A DNA stretch of 64,000 nucleotides from Draconibacterium sediminis. GTDB lineage: Bacteria; Bacteroidota; Bacteroidia; Bacteroidales; Prolixibacteraceae. The DNA lies in NCBI RefSeq assembly GCF_000949475.1, contig NZ_JRHC01000009.1, positions 23,617 through 87,616 of the forward strand. The letters run 5' to 3'. Below the pieces are notes generated by a model. That model was not told where the DNA came from, did not search any database, and saw only the letters and a list, made by a program, of their open reading frames with translations. A program made the translations under genes and the position numbers. Shown here piece after piece: positions 56,105 to 64,000 of the stretch (within the stretch, counting starts at the first letter, position 1; the number at the start of each line of letters is the position of its first letter).

Positions 56105-57214
56105 CTATTCTTTTCCTAGACAAAACACGTTTTTGTACCTGTGGGTTGGTTTTGGATATCCGGGACTCAGGTATTTCCATGCTTTAATTGTCGTCTCAAT
56201 TTCAGTTCCGGAAACAACTTCCAGCGTTTCTTTTATTAATCTGTCCAGCTTTTCATGTGCAATTTCAACACGAGCATTTATTGTGAGTTGTGCGCTGTTT
56301 GACTTTGCCACTTCTCCTCGTATTGAAAGAGTTTTGGATGAGCCCGTAATATTTCCGGAAATGTATTCCTGATTGTTTTCAAGCAAAAGTTTTATGTGGC
56401 CTACACCAATTTGTTTTTCATCAATTTTTGCCGCTAACCGTTTTAAAAAGTCATTAATAAATATGTTCCAATCTATCTGTTTCCCTTGCAACGTTGCAGA
56501 ACCGTTGAGCCATCCCAATACGGCTTCTCCCTCGGCATAGGTATCGTAATCAATTTCAACGATGCGTTGTCCGGCATTGGTGTTAGTTTCAAGTAGTTTC
56601 AACCATTCCTGTAAACCTTTGCCGGTTTTTGAACTGACGGCAAGTACGGTAGCAAAAGGATAAGCAGCTTCAACTTTTTGTTTCAGTCCGTCCAGCTCAT
56701 TCTCGTTTAAAAGATCTGCTTTTGAAATAAGAATAATGTCGCTTTCCTCCAGTTGCTTTTTGAAAATATAGGCTGCACTCGGATGTAGTCCTGCAGTTCC
56801 GCCGTTTAAAATATCGGACAGTCGAACAGGATCGGCAAGAACGCTGAGTGGAGATAGTAACAAATCTTTACTGTAATTTTCTTTTAAAGGCTGCATTAAA
56901 GTGGCCGACAGATCGGTGCAACTGCCAACCGGTTCGGCAATAATTACATCGGCAGTAGCGTCGTGTTTTACTTGATATACAGAATCGATAAATCCCTGGT
57001 AGTTGCAACAAAAACAGCTGCCGCTAACCTCCGCAACATCTACTTTTGTGCGCAACAGAAATGAGGTGTCAACCAGTTCCGATGCCTGATCGTTGGTAAC
57101 CAAACCCACTCTTTTTCCTTCCTCCATTAACCTTTGGGTGGCATTAAAAAGCAGGGTTGTTTTTCCTGCTCCCAAAAATCCTCCTACGATTATCAGCCGG
57201 GTTGTGTCTTTCAT
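56105..57214 (-). CDS. CobW/HypB-type GTPase (putative metallochaperone)
   Basis: 369 residues from the ATG at 57214; a TTG at 57232 is the alternative. The GTPase has Walker A (GGFLGAGKTTLL), a CFCC motif in VSGSCFCCNYQGF, which corresponds to the zinc-binding CxCC of the COG0523 family, IIAEPVGSCTDLSATLM and the specificity motif SKADLLN. COG0523 proteins load zinc, cobalt or other metals into client enzymes. The C-terminal third (~220-369) lacks the usual histidine-rich stretch. No client or Zur box is visible nearby, so the metal is not known. Confidence 0.85.
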   Translation of the reverse strand: MKDTTRLIIVGGFLGAGKTTLLFNATQRLMEEGKRVGLVTNDQASELVDTSFLLRTKVDVAEVSGSCFCCNYQGFIDSVYQVKHDATADVIIAEPVGSCTDLSATLMQPLKENYSKDLLLSPLSVLADPVRLSDILNGGTAGLHPSAAYIFKKQLEESDIILISKADLLNENELDGLKQKVEAAYPFATVLAVSSKTGKGLQEWLKLLETNTNAGQRIVEIDYDTYAEGEAVLGWLNGSATLQGKQIDWNIFINDFLKRLAAKIDEKQIGVGHIKLLLENNQEYISGNITGSSKTLSIRGEVAKSNSAQLTINARVEIAHEKLDRLIKETLEVVSGTEIETTIKAWKYLSPGYPKPTHRYKNVFCLGKE

Positions 57215-57419
57215 TTTCTGCCTTTTTTTCAATTGCTAAGTTTATAAAAATCGGGATTAAAATTGAAATGATGAGACAAATAAGCGGTTAGAACTGATGA
57301 ATAGCGAAACCTTTTTGTCTTTATTTTTAGTGTTGTTGACTGGGATTTTTGATGAGAAAAGCGGAACACCAAAGTGATAACAATGGAATCCCGCTTTTAT
57401 AATTTCTTTCTACTTTTTC

Positions 57420-57501
57420 GTATCAAAGTGCTTCAACACTGACGAAACTTTGTTTGTCAGCATTTTCACACATCTCACTAGTTGTATCGAAGTGCTTCAA
57501 C
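57420..57501 (-). repeat. Two relics of the FtsX C-terminal coding tail
   Basis: On the minus strand GTTGAAGCACTTCGATAC (57501-57484) and GTTGAAGCACTTTGATAC (57437-57420) differ at one base and match the 3' end of the gene at 57526 (coding VEALRYE) at 14 and 13 of 18 bases. The first is in frame with that gene beyond its stop and ends VEALRYN-stop. Confidence 0.75.
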
Positions 57502-57525
57502 CCTGATGCTTTGATCGGAATTTCG

Positions 57526-59898
57526 TCACTCATATCTGAGTGCCTCAACAGGGTTGCGGGTTGCAGCTTTATAACTCTGTACTGAAACCGTCAGCAATGC
57601 AATGGCAATGGAAAGAACTCCTGCCAGTGCAAATATCCACCAGTGAAGCTCGGTTTGGTAGGCAAAGTTTTGAAGCCAGCTGCTCATTACATACCATGCC
57701 AGCGGCGATGCAATTACAAATGAAATAAGTACCCATTTTATAAAATCTTTGTTGAGCATCGCCAGAATTTGCGAAACCTTTGATCCGTTTACTTTACGAA
57801 TACCGATTTCTTTTCGCTTTCGTTCGATGGCAAAAACCGACAGGCCAAACAAACCTATACAGGCAATAAATATGGCCACAAACGAGAAGTATTGGAACAG
57901 TCCTGATATGCGGAGTTCGGAGTTGTACATGTCCTCCAGTCGCTGATCGAAAAAGCCAAGTTCAATGTTGGAGTCGGGAATAATCGTTTTCCAGTTTTCC
58001 TTTATTGCGGCAAGCGTTTGACTAAAATTTTCAGGTCGTATCCGCATGATCAATACATCTGGATTCTGATTTAAAGGGATCATCACCATGGGCTCAATTC
58101 CGTTGCGTAACGACTCGAAATGAAAATCTTTTGCGACTCCCACAATCCGGGCCCTTTCGCCGCCATTTCTGCCAAAGTATTTCTGTATCGGATCGCTCAT
58201 TTTCATCCGGCGAATGGCTTCCTGGTTAAGTATCACTTCGCTTGAGAATTCACTTTCACTATCTTCAGTTAATTCCGTGGAAGGCGAAAAACTTTGTCCT
58301 TCGGCCATTGAAATTCCAAGGGTTTCGAAATACTCGCGATCAACCCGCATGGCGCAAATCAATACTTTATTCTCCGGGTCTTTGCCTTGCCAGTCGTAAC
58401 CCCACGACGAGTTTCCTCCCCAAAACGGAAGTTTGTCTGCTTTTGTAAGGTTTTCTACGCCGCTAATATTTTTTAACGATGCCGAAAGCGCCTCATGTTT
58501 TGTTTTTGTCGCATCATCAAGATTGATGTACACCAGGTTATTCTGGTTGTACCCCAAATCGTAATTATTGATGAATTTTAGTTGCGAATTCACCGCTATG
58601 GTGCAAATAATCAGAATGATTGACAATGTAAATTGAACGACTACCAGCAGGCTCCTAAAACTGATTCGGTTGGCACTTTTTCGGGCCGCTTTTTTTAATA
58701 CCCGCGCCGGTGCAAAGGATGAAATGTACAACGAGGGGTAGGCCACTGATAAGATGAGTGTCGTAAGGATCATTGCGATCAGCATAAAAATGAGGTATTT
58801 GTTACCCAATAACGACAAGGAAATATGTTTGTCGGAAAGTTGCCCGAAAAGTGGTGTAAAAGCCAGTACCAAAGCAGCTCCCAATACGATACTAATTAGA
58901 ATCATCAGACCTTTTTCGTGAAAAAACTGCGATGTAAGATTCGCTTTCGTAGCTCCCAAAACTTTACGGATTCCAACTTCCGGCCGGCGTGTTTCCGAAC
59001 TGGCTGTTGATGAATTCACAAAATTGATGGATGCTATAAGGACAATGATAAGCGCGATAGCCAAAAACTGGTAGATGTATTGTATACGGTTGTTTTCTCC
59101 GGAGAAAGTATACAAATGGCGTTTTGCATAAGGGAACAGGTAAATGGATGTATTTTCCTGTCCTTTTTCCTGTAGAAAACCGGTGAGTTTGCTTTCCAGT
59201 TGATTGGCATCGGTGCCTTCGGTGAGCAGCAGACAGGTGAAAGGCCAGTTGTTTCCCCAGCGCGTGAGATCGGCACCCAGTTGCTCGGCTACTTTTATCG
59301 ATGCCAAAATATCAAACTGTGTTGACGAGTGGTCTTTGGGATAATCGATAACTGCTCCAACCGTAAAGGTGTAGTTGCCGTAAACGGTTAGCATTTTGCC
59401 AATTGGCGATTCATTGGGGAAGAACAGCTGAGCAATTTTTGGCGTGATTAAAATTTTATCAGGAGCATCAATGGCATTTAAGTCTCCTTCAATAAGTTCG
59501 AACGAGAAAATATTTACAAACTCCTTGTCGGCCAGTGTCAGACTGATGTCTTTGTATTCGGTGGTTTCGTATTTTACGGGCAAACCGCCAAGGCTGGTAA
59601 AAGTGGTGGCATTTTCAATTTCAGGATAGGTTTGTTTTAACTCGTTTGCCAATGGAAAAGGTGTACATCCGGTGTGCAGATCCTGTCCGTCGGAATAAAC
59701 CTGGTGTTCATAAACCTGGTACACCTGTCCGAGGTTGGCGTTAAATTTGTCGAAACTGAGTTCGTCAACCACCCAAAAAAGGATGAGTGTGGTAACGGCA
59801 ATTCCGATGGCCACACCACCAATATTTAAAAAGGAAAAGAATTTGTTTTTCAGGATATTTCTCCATCCCAGTCTGAGGTTACGCTTAAATTCTGACAT
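57526..59898 (-). CDS. FtsX-like ABC transporter permease (MacB type)
   Basis: 790 residues with the full MacB layout: first membrane helix (FLNIGGVAIGIAVTTLILFWVV), a periplasmic MacB_PCD domain, three more helices around 290-410 (FLAIALIIVLIASINFVNSSTA, RRPEVGIRKVLGATK), a second periplasmic part and a final four-helix bundle ending NPVEALRYE. Such permeases couple ATP hydrolysis to lipoprotein handling or export rather than classical transport. The ATPase gene lies 75 bases upstream. Two tail relics follow the stop, suggesting that further copies were once present. Confidence 0.92.
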   Translation of the reverse strand: MSEFKRNLRLGWRNILKNKFFSFLNIGGVAIGIAVTTLILFWVVDELSFDKFNANLGQVYQVYEHQVYSDGQDLHTGCTPFPLANELKQTYPEIENATTFTSLGGLPVKYETTEYKDISLTLADKEFVNIFSFELIEGDLNAIDAPDKILITPKIAQLFFPNESPIGKMLTVYGNYTFTVGAVIDYPKDHSSTQFDILASIKVAEQLGADLTRWGNNWPFTCLLLTEGTDANQLESKLTGFLQEKGQENTSIYLFPYAKRHLYTFSGENNRIQYIYQFLAIALIIVLIASINFVNSSTASSETRRPEVGIRKVLGATKANLTSQFFHEKGLMILISIVLGAALVLAFTPLFGQLSDKHISLSLLGNKYLIFMLIAMILTTLILSVAYPSLYISSFAPARVLKKAARKSANRISFRSLLVVVQFTLSIILIICTIAVNSQLKFINNYDLGYNQNNLVYINLDDATKTKHEALSASLKNISGVENLTKADKLPFWGGNSSWGYDWQGKDPENKVLICAMRVDREYFETLGISMAEGQSFSPSTELTEDSESEFSSEVILNQEAIRRMKMSDPIQKYFGRNGGERARIVGVAKDFHFESLRNGIEPMVMIPLNQNPDVLIMRIRPENFSQTLAAIKENWKTIIPDSNIELGFFDQRLEDMYNSELRISGLFQYFSFVAIFIACIGLFGLSVFAIERKRKEIGIRKVNGSKVSQILAMLNKDFIKWVLISFVIASPLAWYVMSSWLQNFAYQTELHWWIFALAGVLSIAIALLTVSVQSYKAATRNPVEALRYE

Positions 59899-59973
59899 GG
59901 TTATTGTTTTTGGTTTTTATGATGCTCAATCCGATTCCAATGGAGTTAAGCAGTGTTTGTATGAACTACCTTT

Positions 59974-60672
59974 TTAAAGCATTATTTCTCCCAATTCTTT
60001 TTTAACCTCCTGGGTAATTACCATTCCGTCGAAAAGGTTGATAACGCGGTGGGCATATTCCGAATCGCGAAGCGAGTGTGTCACCATCACAATGGTGGTT
60101 CCTTCCTGATTTAGTTCAGTGAGAAGTTGCATCACTTCCAAACCATTTTTGGAATCAAGGTTTCCGGTGGGCTCATCGGCCAAAATTAGTTTCGGGTTAG
60201 CAACCACTGCACGGGCGATGGCCACACGTTGTTGCTGACCTCCGGATAGTTGTTGCGGGAAATGTTTCATTCGGTGACCGATTTTCATACGCTCCAGCAC
60301 CTCCTCAACGCGCTCTTTTCGCTCGCGCGCTTTCATTTTCAAATAGATAAGTGGAAGCTCAACGTTTTCAAAAACAGTTAACTCGTCAATCAGGTTAAAA
60401 CTCTGAAATACAAAACCAATGTTTCCTTTTCGAAGCATGGTTCGGTTGCGTTCTTTCAATTGTCCAACTTCCTCATTATCGAAAAAATACTTACCTGAAG
60501 AAGGATTGTCAAGAAGCCCGATAATATTTAGCAATGTTGATTTTCCACAGCCGGATGGGCCCATAATGGCTACAAATTCGCCGCTTTTTACATGTATGTT
60601 AACATCGTTTAGTGCACTGGTTTCAATCTCATCGGTTCGGAAAACTTTTGAGAGCTTGTTTGTTTTAATCAT
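59974..60672 (-). CDS. LolD/MacB-type ABC ATPase
   Basis: 232 residues, a complete ATPase: Walker A (GPSGCGKSTLLNIIG), Q-loop (GFVFQSFNLIDELT), signature (QLSGGQQQRVAIARA), Walker B (LILADEPTGNLDSKNG) and H-loop (IVMVTHSLRDSEY). It is first in an operon with the FtsX-like permease, with which it forms the transporter. No membrane-fusion protein gene is present next to them. No clear promoter was found in the 149 bases before it. Confidence 0.95.
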   Translation of the reverse strand: MIKTNKLSKVFRTDEIETSALNDVNIHVKSGEFVAIMGPSGCGKSTLLNIIGLLDNPSSGKYFFDNEEVGQLKERNRTMLRKGNIGFVFQSFNLIDELTVFENVELPLIYLKMKARERKERVEEVLERMKIGHRMKHFPQQLSGGQQQRVAIARAVVANPKLILADEPTGNLDSKNGLEVMQLLTELNQEGTTIVMVTHSLRDSEYAHRVINLFDGMVITQEVKKELGEIML

Positions 60673-60821
60673 TGTTTATGGCTTTTGTTCGTTATAAAAA
60701 GTTGATTTGCTTTTTTATAAGACGACACAAAAAGCCACACGTTACAATAACATCGTAAAAAGTATTACATGCTTATTCGAAATTATTGCAAGATTAACCG
60801 GCCTGAACCACAGAACATTGA
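60673..60821. other. Intergenic spacer before the ABC ATPase
   Basis: 149 bases; contains the start region for the ATPase gene but no recognised box or hairpin. Confidence 0.3.
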
Positions 60822-61664
60822 CTATTCCTGCGGAGCAAGCGGCGTTGTAGGATCGTTGCGCTCGGCAAGATTGAAATACTGAAAAGCCTGAAATGTAAAC
60901 GGGATAACCAATAAAACAGTAGTGATCACTGATGAAATGGCATTCAGTACCCAATACCAATTCGGATAATCTGCCGGATTGGTAATTTCTGTTGAGAAAA
61001 TAGTGGATGAAACGCCCATGATCAGCGAAGGAATAGATAGTACAATACCTACTGCATACACAATAACTACGGCAATCAGGTTGATCAAAAGCGTATTCCA
61101 CCAACTTGAATTCACCAGTTTCCACGAGCGATTGAGTGCATCACTAATTCCCTTCTTCTCGAAAATTAGGATGAAAACAAGCAACGAAAAGGTATTGGCA
61201 AAATACAATCCGGGAACTATACACATCATGGCACCAAAAAATACCATGATCACGAAGATGAAGTTGGCTCCGAGCGCCAGCAGGCTGTTGGAGAAAAACT
61301 TTGAACTGATATCGGTCAGATGAAAATTACCTTTTCCGTGTTTTATGTAGGCTTCAAGATAACTATAGTAGGTGCCCATTAACAGCGACTGCACAAAAAG
61401 ACCAAAAAACATAAACATAAACAGGTTCTGGTAAAAAGGGCCAATATCGGCCATAAGGCTTTCAGGATTGGTGAGGTCGAACTGACTTAACACATTGCGT
61501 TGAAAATAAACCTGCGCACCGGCATATAAAACAACGAAAGGCAAAACATAAATGCCAATCATCCGAAAGATCGGCTTTGCTTCTTGTTTTAAAAAATCAA
61601 ATGAATCGGAAATTACAACGCCAAGGTCACGCTGTTTACGAAAACGGATATCTTTTTGCTCCAT
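60822..61664 (-). CDS. Multi-pass membrane protein, function unknown
   Basis: 280 residues with about six membrane helices (IYVLPFVVLYAGAQVYF, LFMFMFFGLFVQSLLMG, FVIMVFFGAMMCIVPGLYF, LLINLIAVVIVYAVGIVLSI, SVITTVLLVIPFTFQAFQYF). The segment KKGISDALNRSWKLVNSSWW resembles membrane domains found in DUF975-like and glycerophosphodiesterase-associated proteins, but I cannot assign a family. It lies 14 bases after the glycosyltransferase gene, so they are probably cotranscribed with the DUF4199 gene further upstream. Confidence 0.7.
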   Translation of the reverse strand: MEQKDIRFRKQRDLGVVISDSFDFLKQEAKPIFRMIGIYVLPFVVLYAGAQVYFQRNVLSQFDLTNPESLMADIGPFYQNLFMFMFFGLFVQSLLMGTYYSYLEAYIKHGKGNFHLTDISSKFFSNSLLALGANFIFVIMVFFGAMMCIVPGLYFANTFSLLVFILIFEKKGISDALNRSWKLVNSSWWNTLLINLIAVVIVYAVGIVLSIPSLIMGVSSTIFSTEITNPADYPNWYWVLNAISSVITTVLLVIPFTFQAFQYFNLAERNDPTTPLAPQE

Positions 61665-61678
61665 GAAATAGAAAGGCT

Positions 61679-62635
61679 TTACTCAAATGTTTTTACATCA
61701 ATTTGATATTTGTTACGGTCGCTCGAACTTCTCGATACTAATTCGCCAAGGAATCCGGCCAGAAAAAACTGAGCTCCGATTATCATCGATGTTAAAGCAA
61801 TATAAAAATAGGGGCTGTCGGTAACTAAATGTCCGGTAATTCCGTTGTTCAGCTGAATGATCTTTTGAACTCCGAGGTATGCCGCAGAGGCAAAACCAAT
61901 AATAAAGATCAGTGCACCCAGAATACCGAAAAAGTGCATGGGGCGTTTTACAAAACGCGAAATAAACATTACGGAAAGTAAATCAAGCGGGCCACGAACA
62001 AAACGTTCCAGCCCGAACTTGGTTACTCCATATTTTCGCTCGGCATGTACAACCACTTTTTCGCCAATATTTTTGTAGCCGGCCCATTTTGCCAAAACCG
62101 GAATATAGCGGTGCATTTCGCCGTAAACTTCAATGCTTTTTATAACGTTTTTACGATAGGCTTTCAGTCCGCAGTTCATATCGTGCAGCTTAATACCGCT
62201 CATCCGCCGAACGGTCCAGTTATATAATTTACTGGGCAGGTTTTTCGTAAGAACCGGGTCGAAACGTTTTTTCTTCCAGCCCGAAACCAAATCGAAACCG
62301 TCTTCCTTGATCATACGGTACAGTTCCGGAATTTCCTCGGGGCTGTCCTGTAAATCGGCATCCATGGTTATAACCACATCGCCCTGCACCGCCTCGAAAC
62401 CACAATATAATGCGGCCGACTTTCCGTAGTTACGTCTGAATTTAATTCCTTTAATACAGGAATTTTCTTTCTGAAGTTGTTCGATCACTTCCCACGAGTT
62501 GTCGAGGCTGCCGTCGTCGATCATCATAACTTCATAGGAGAAGTTATTCCCGTCCATCACCTTCTTTATCCACGCCGCCAACTCGGGCAGCGACTCTTCT
62601 TCGTTAAACAGCGGAATAACTACGGAAATATCCAT
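61679..62635 (-). CDS. Glycosyltransferase family 2, DPM1/ArnC-like
   Basis: 318 residues. The GT-A fold is clear: DISVVIPLFNEEESLPELAAWI, MIDDGSLDNSWEVI, the DADLQDSPEEIP metal motif and MNCGLKAYRKNVI. Two C-terminal helices (FFGILGALIFIIGFASAAYLG, FYIALTSMIIGAQFFLAGFLG) anchor it in the membrane, as in transferases that move a sugar from a nucleotide onto polyprenyl phosphate. It lies 18 bases downstream of the DUF4199 gene. The sugar is unknown. Confidence 0.92.
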   Translation of the reverse strand: MDISVVIPLFNEEESLPELAAWIKKVMDGNNFSYEVMMIDDGSLDNSWEVIEQLQKENSCIKGIKFRRNYGKSAALYCGFEAVQGDVVITMDADLQDSPEEIPELYRMIKEDGFDLVSGWKKKRFDPVLTKNLPSKLYNWTVRRMSGIKLHDMNCGLKAYRKNVIKSIEVYGEMHRYIPVLAKWAGYKNIGEKVVVHAERKYGVTKFGLERFVRGPLDLLSVMFISRFVKRPMHFFGILGALIFIIGFASAAYLGVQKIIQLNNGITGHLVTDSPYFYIALTSMIIGAQFFLAGFLGELVSRSSSDRNKYQIDVKTFE

Positions 62636-62653
62636 TAAAAACGCTTTTGAATA

Positions 62654-63205
62654 TTAATATGAATCTTCAACTTTCTTCTTAACAATTGCCGCAACAATCA
62701 GCGAAATTATGCCTCCGCCAATAATTCCTGAAAGAGCTGCCTGGCGTAACGTTTTTGCAATTGTCGGAATTTCTTTAAACTGCTCCATAGCCTGGTCGAT
62801 ACTTGAATCAGGAACGCCACGGCTTTCCATAAATTCCAGCGTTTTTTGCTGCATGCTTGCCATCAGGTTTTCCATGTAATCCGGAGCAATAAAACTGTGG
62901 AAAATATAGGTGTAAATAACCAGGATGACAGTTGAAACAATGGTTACCATCATTACAAACTTAAAAGCCTCGGTAAAACTAATGTAGCCTTCAAATTCTT
63001 TATTGCGGTAATTTTTTGCGAAAATGAACAGAATTACAAAAGATATTACAAAAGATAAAAGAGCAACAATTAAAGAACCAAAAAGTCCTAGTGATTCCAT
63101 GATACCGCCGGCCCAAATAACTACATTAAGGAAAATGGAAATTAAAGCCGCGTAGAGACCATAGGTTAAAGATGATTTAAGTAAAGGTGATGATTTTTGT
63201 TCCAT
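62654..63205 (-). CDS. DUF4199 membrane protein
   Basis: 183 residues with four helices (LTYGLYAALISIFLNVVIW, LIVALLSFVISFVILFIFA, FKFVMMVTIVSTVILVIYTYI, LSGIIGGGIISLIVAAIV) and the motif KNYRNKEFEGYISFTEAFK typical of DUF4199. The function is unknown; in Bacteroidota this family is usually next to a DPM1-like glycosyltransferase, as here. TATATTTG (63239-63232 on this strand) may be its -7 box. Confidence 0.85.
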   Translation of the reverse strand: MEQKSSPLLKSSLTYGLYAALISIFLNVVIWAGGIMESLGLFGSLIVALLSFVISFVILFIFAKNYRNKEFEGYISFTEAFKFVMMVTIVSTVILVIYTYIFHSFIAPDYMENLMASMQQKTLEFMESRGVPDSSIDQAMEQFKEIPTIAKTLRQAALSGIIGGGIISLIVAAIVKKKVEDSY

Positions 63206-63443
63206 GATGTTTGTTTTAATTATAGGTTTGACAAATATAAATGATTTTTTGGAGCATTTGCGTAAAACAATATATAGTTACATAACGGTTTTTGGGCTCG
63301 CTTTTTTCACATAATTTCTAAAAATGTTGGGCTTGCCCCTTGTGGCGTAAAAAAATGCTTAAAAATTTTCATTCAGTTGTATTTCATTTTCAATCTGATA
63401 AGTCGTTGTGTCGTGTTTAAAATTACGCGATAGAATGATTTTG

Positions 63444-63474
63444 TTTGGCGGAAGAACAAAATTTTCTACTTTTG
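63444..63474 (+). promoter_or_regulatory. Promoter of the SRP RNA gene
   Basis: TTTG (63444-63447), 19 bases, TACTTTTG (63467-63474); transcription would start near 63480, the first base of the RNA. Confidence 0.85.
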
Positions 63475-63479
63475 TCGCC

Positions 63480-63575
63480 GGGTAAGTCCTGTGCGACCAG
63501 CTCCTGCTGAATCCCCCCAGGGTCGGAAGGCAGCAAGGGTAGGCGGTTGAGCGGTGCGACACAGGTAGCTTACCC
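63480..63575 (+). ncRNA. ffs: Signal recognition particle RNA, small bacterial type
   Basis: About 96 bases. The ends pair (GGGTAAGTCCTGTGCGACC with the GGTGCGACACAGG and CTTACCC segment), and the apical loop carries the conserved GGTCGGAAGGCAGCAAGGGT with the GGAA tetraloop. It binds Ffh to target membrane proteins. A T-run follows. Confidence 0.95.
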
Positions 63576-63632
63576 ACTTTTTTTCAAAAAGAAAAAGCGT
63601 TCAAAAAAGTGGTGAAAAGTTTAAAAAAGGTA

Positions 63633-63663
63633 TTGCAGAATTAAAAATTAATTCTTTCCTTTG
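63633..63663 (+). promoter_or_regulatory. Promoter of the tRNA-Thr/tRNA-Tyr operon
   Basis: TTG (63633-63635), 20 bases, TTCCTTTG (63656-63663). The region after it is similar to that before the next tRNA at 63988. Confidence 0.55.
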
Positions 63664-63713
63664 CACCCGCTGATTTGAAAAAGCAACGTTCTAACAAAAG
63701 ATTGAGATAATAA

Positions 63714-63787
63714 GCCGAATTAGCTCAGTTGGCCAGAGCACGTGATTTGTAATCTCGGGGTCCCCAGTTCGAATCTGGGATTCGGCT
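63714..63787 (+). tRNA. tRNA-Thr (anticodon TGT)
   Basis: Acceptor GCCGAAT/ATTCGGC, D-arm GCTC/GAGC, anticodon loop TTTGTAA, T-arm CCCAG/CTGGG with TTCGAAT. One mismatch in the anticodon stem (T opposite T). Confidence 0.95.
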
Positions 63788-63802
63788 CATTTAAAATATT
63801 TT

Positions 63803-63887
63803 GGGAAGATACCGAAGCGGTCAAACGGGGCAGACTGTAAATCTGTTGGCTCAGCCTTCGTAGGTTCGAATCCTGCTCTTCCCACCA
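63803..63887 (+). tRNA. tRNA-Tyr (anticodon GTA)
   Basis: 85 bases, long variable arm; acceptor GGGAAGA/TCTTCCC, anticodon arm CAGA CTGTAAA TCTG, CCA encoded. It follows tRNA-Thr by 15 bases. Confidence 0.96.
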
Positions 63888-63888
63888 A

Positions 63889-63920
63889 GGGAATAACTAA
63901 ACAAGTTGTTCCCTTTTTTT
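63889..63920 (+). terminator. Terminator after tRNA-Tyr
   Basis: GGGAATAACT (63889-63898) pairs with AGTTGTTCCC (63904-63913) and is followed by seven T. Confidence 0.9.
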
Positions 63921-63987
63921 ATGGAATTCTATCTTTTGCAGACGATGGTTTAAATCAGCACGTTCTAAAAAAAAATAATGAAAAAAT

Positions 63988-64000
63988 GCCGAATTAGCTC
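63988..64000 (+). tRNA. 5' end of a further tRNA, cut by the window
   Basis: GCCGAATTAGCTC is identical to the first 13 bases of tRNA-Thr at 63714. The anticodon is outside the window. Confidence 0.7.

Overview
The window looks like chromosome from a marine or sediment Bacteroidota, probably near the Marinilabiliales/Prolixibacteraceae. The evidence is type IX secretion (Por) C-terminal domains, hybrid two-component regulators, a FolE/PurC/PhoH housekeeping set, DUF6261 and DUF4199 proteins, an IntDOT-like tyrosine recombinase, and promoters of the Bacteroidota form (TTTG, about 19 bp, TAnnTTTG). The genus is inference.

Region 1 (1-24,852) is the accessory part of a polysaccharide utilization locus. 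In order it holds a truncated heparinase II/III-like lyase with CBM6 and T9SS tail, a BNR_4 propeller fused to a GH88 hydrolase, a right-handed beta-helix protein with T9SS tail, an HxlR regulator diverging from a YhdH-type quinone reductase, a 1,355-residue hybrid sensor, a GH88-like lipoprotein that seems to have lost catalytic residues, a sulfatase fused to a GH78 rhamnosidase, GH105, GH43-CBM6, a second BNR_4 lipoprotein, a GH106-like lipoprotein and an SDR dehydrogenase. Lyases, unsaturated uronyl hydrolases, rhamnosidases and a sulfatase together point to a sulfated rhamnose/uronic-acid glycan; ulvan is the best candidate. No SusC/SusD pair is in view, so the locus probably continues to the left.

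Region 2 (24,853-36,800) is accessory and mobile DNA. It holds a DUF6261 gene with a 42-bp tandem repeat array upstream, an isolated ApeA-like HEPN protein with structured flanks, a hipBA module under a promoter overlapped by a 13-bp inverted repeat, a long palindrome upstream of mobC and a relaxase, an ArdC-like protein, a higBA toxin-antitoxin pair and an integrase. A 90-bp direct repeat occurs 4.8 kb apart, ahead of hipB and ahead of ardC. The integrase end abuts tRNA-Pro, which fits an integrative mobilizable element; its left end was not found.

Region 3 (36,801-64,000) is mostly core genome: tRNA-Pro and tRNA-Ser, folE, a PQQ-like propeller lipoprotein, dus and trhO (tRNA modification), a serine hydrolase, a subtilase, TlpA, a TPR protein, purC, phoH, a tiny PspC gene, mazG, a heterodimeric ABC exporter with asymmetric ATP sites, a CobW GTPase, a LolD/FtsX pair, a GT2 and membrane proteins, the SRP RNA, and tRNA-Thr, tRNA-Tyr and the start of a further tRNA. 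Clear terminators and promoters can be seen for several of these.
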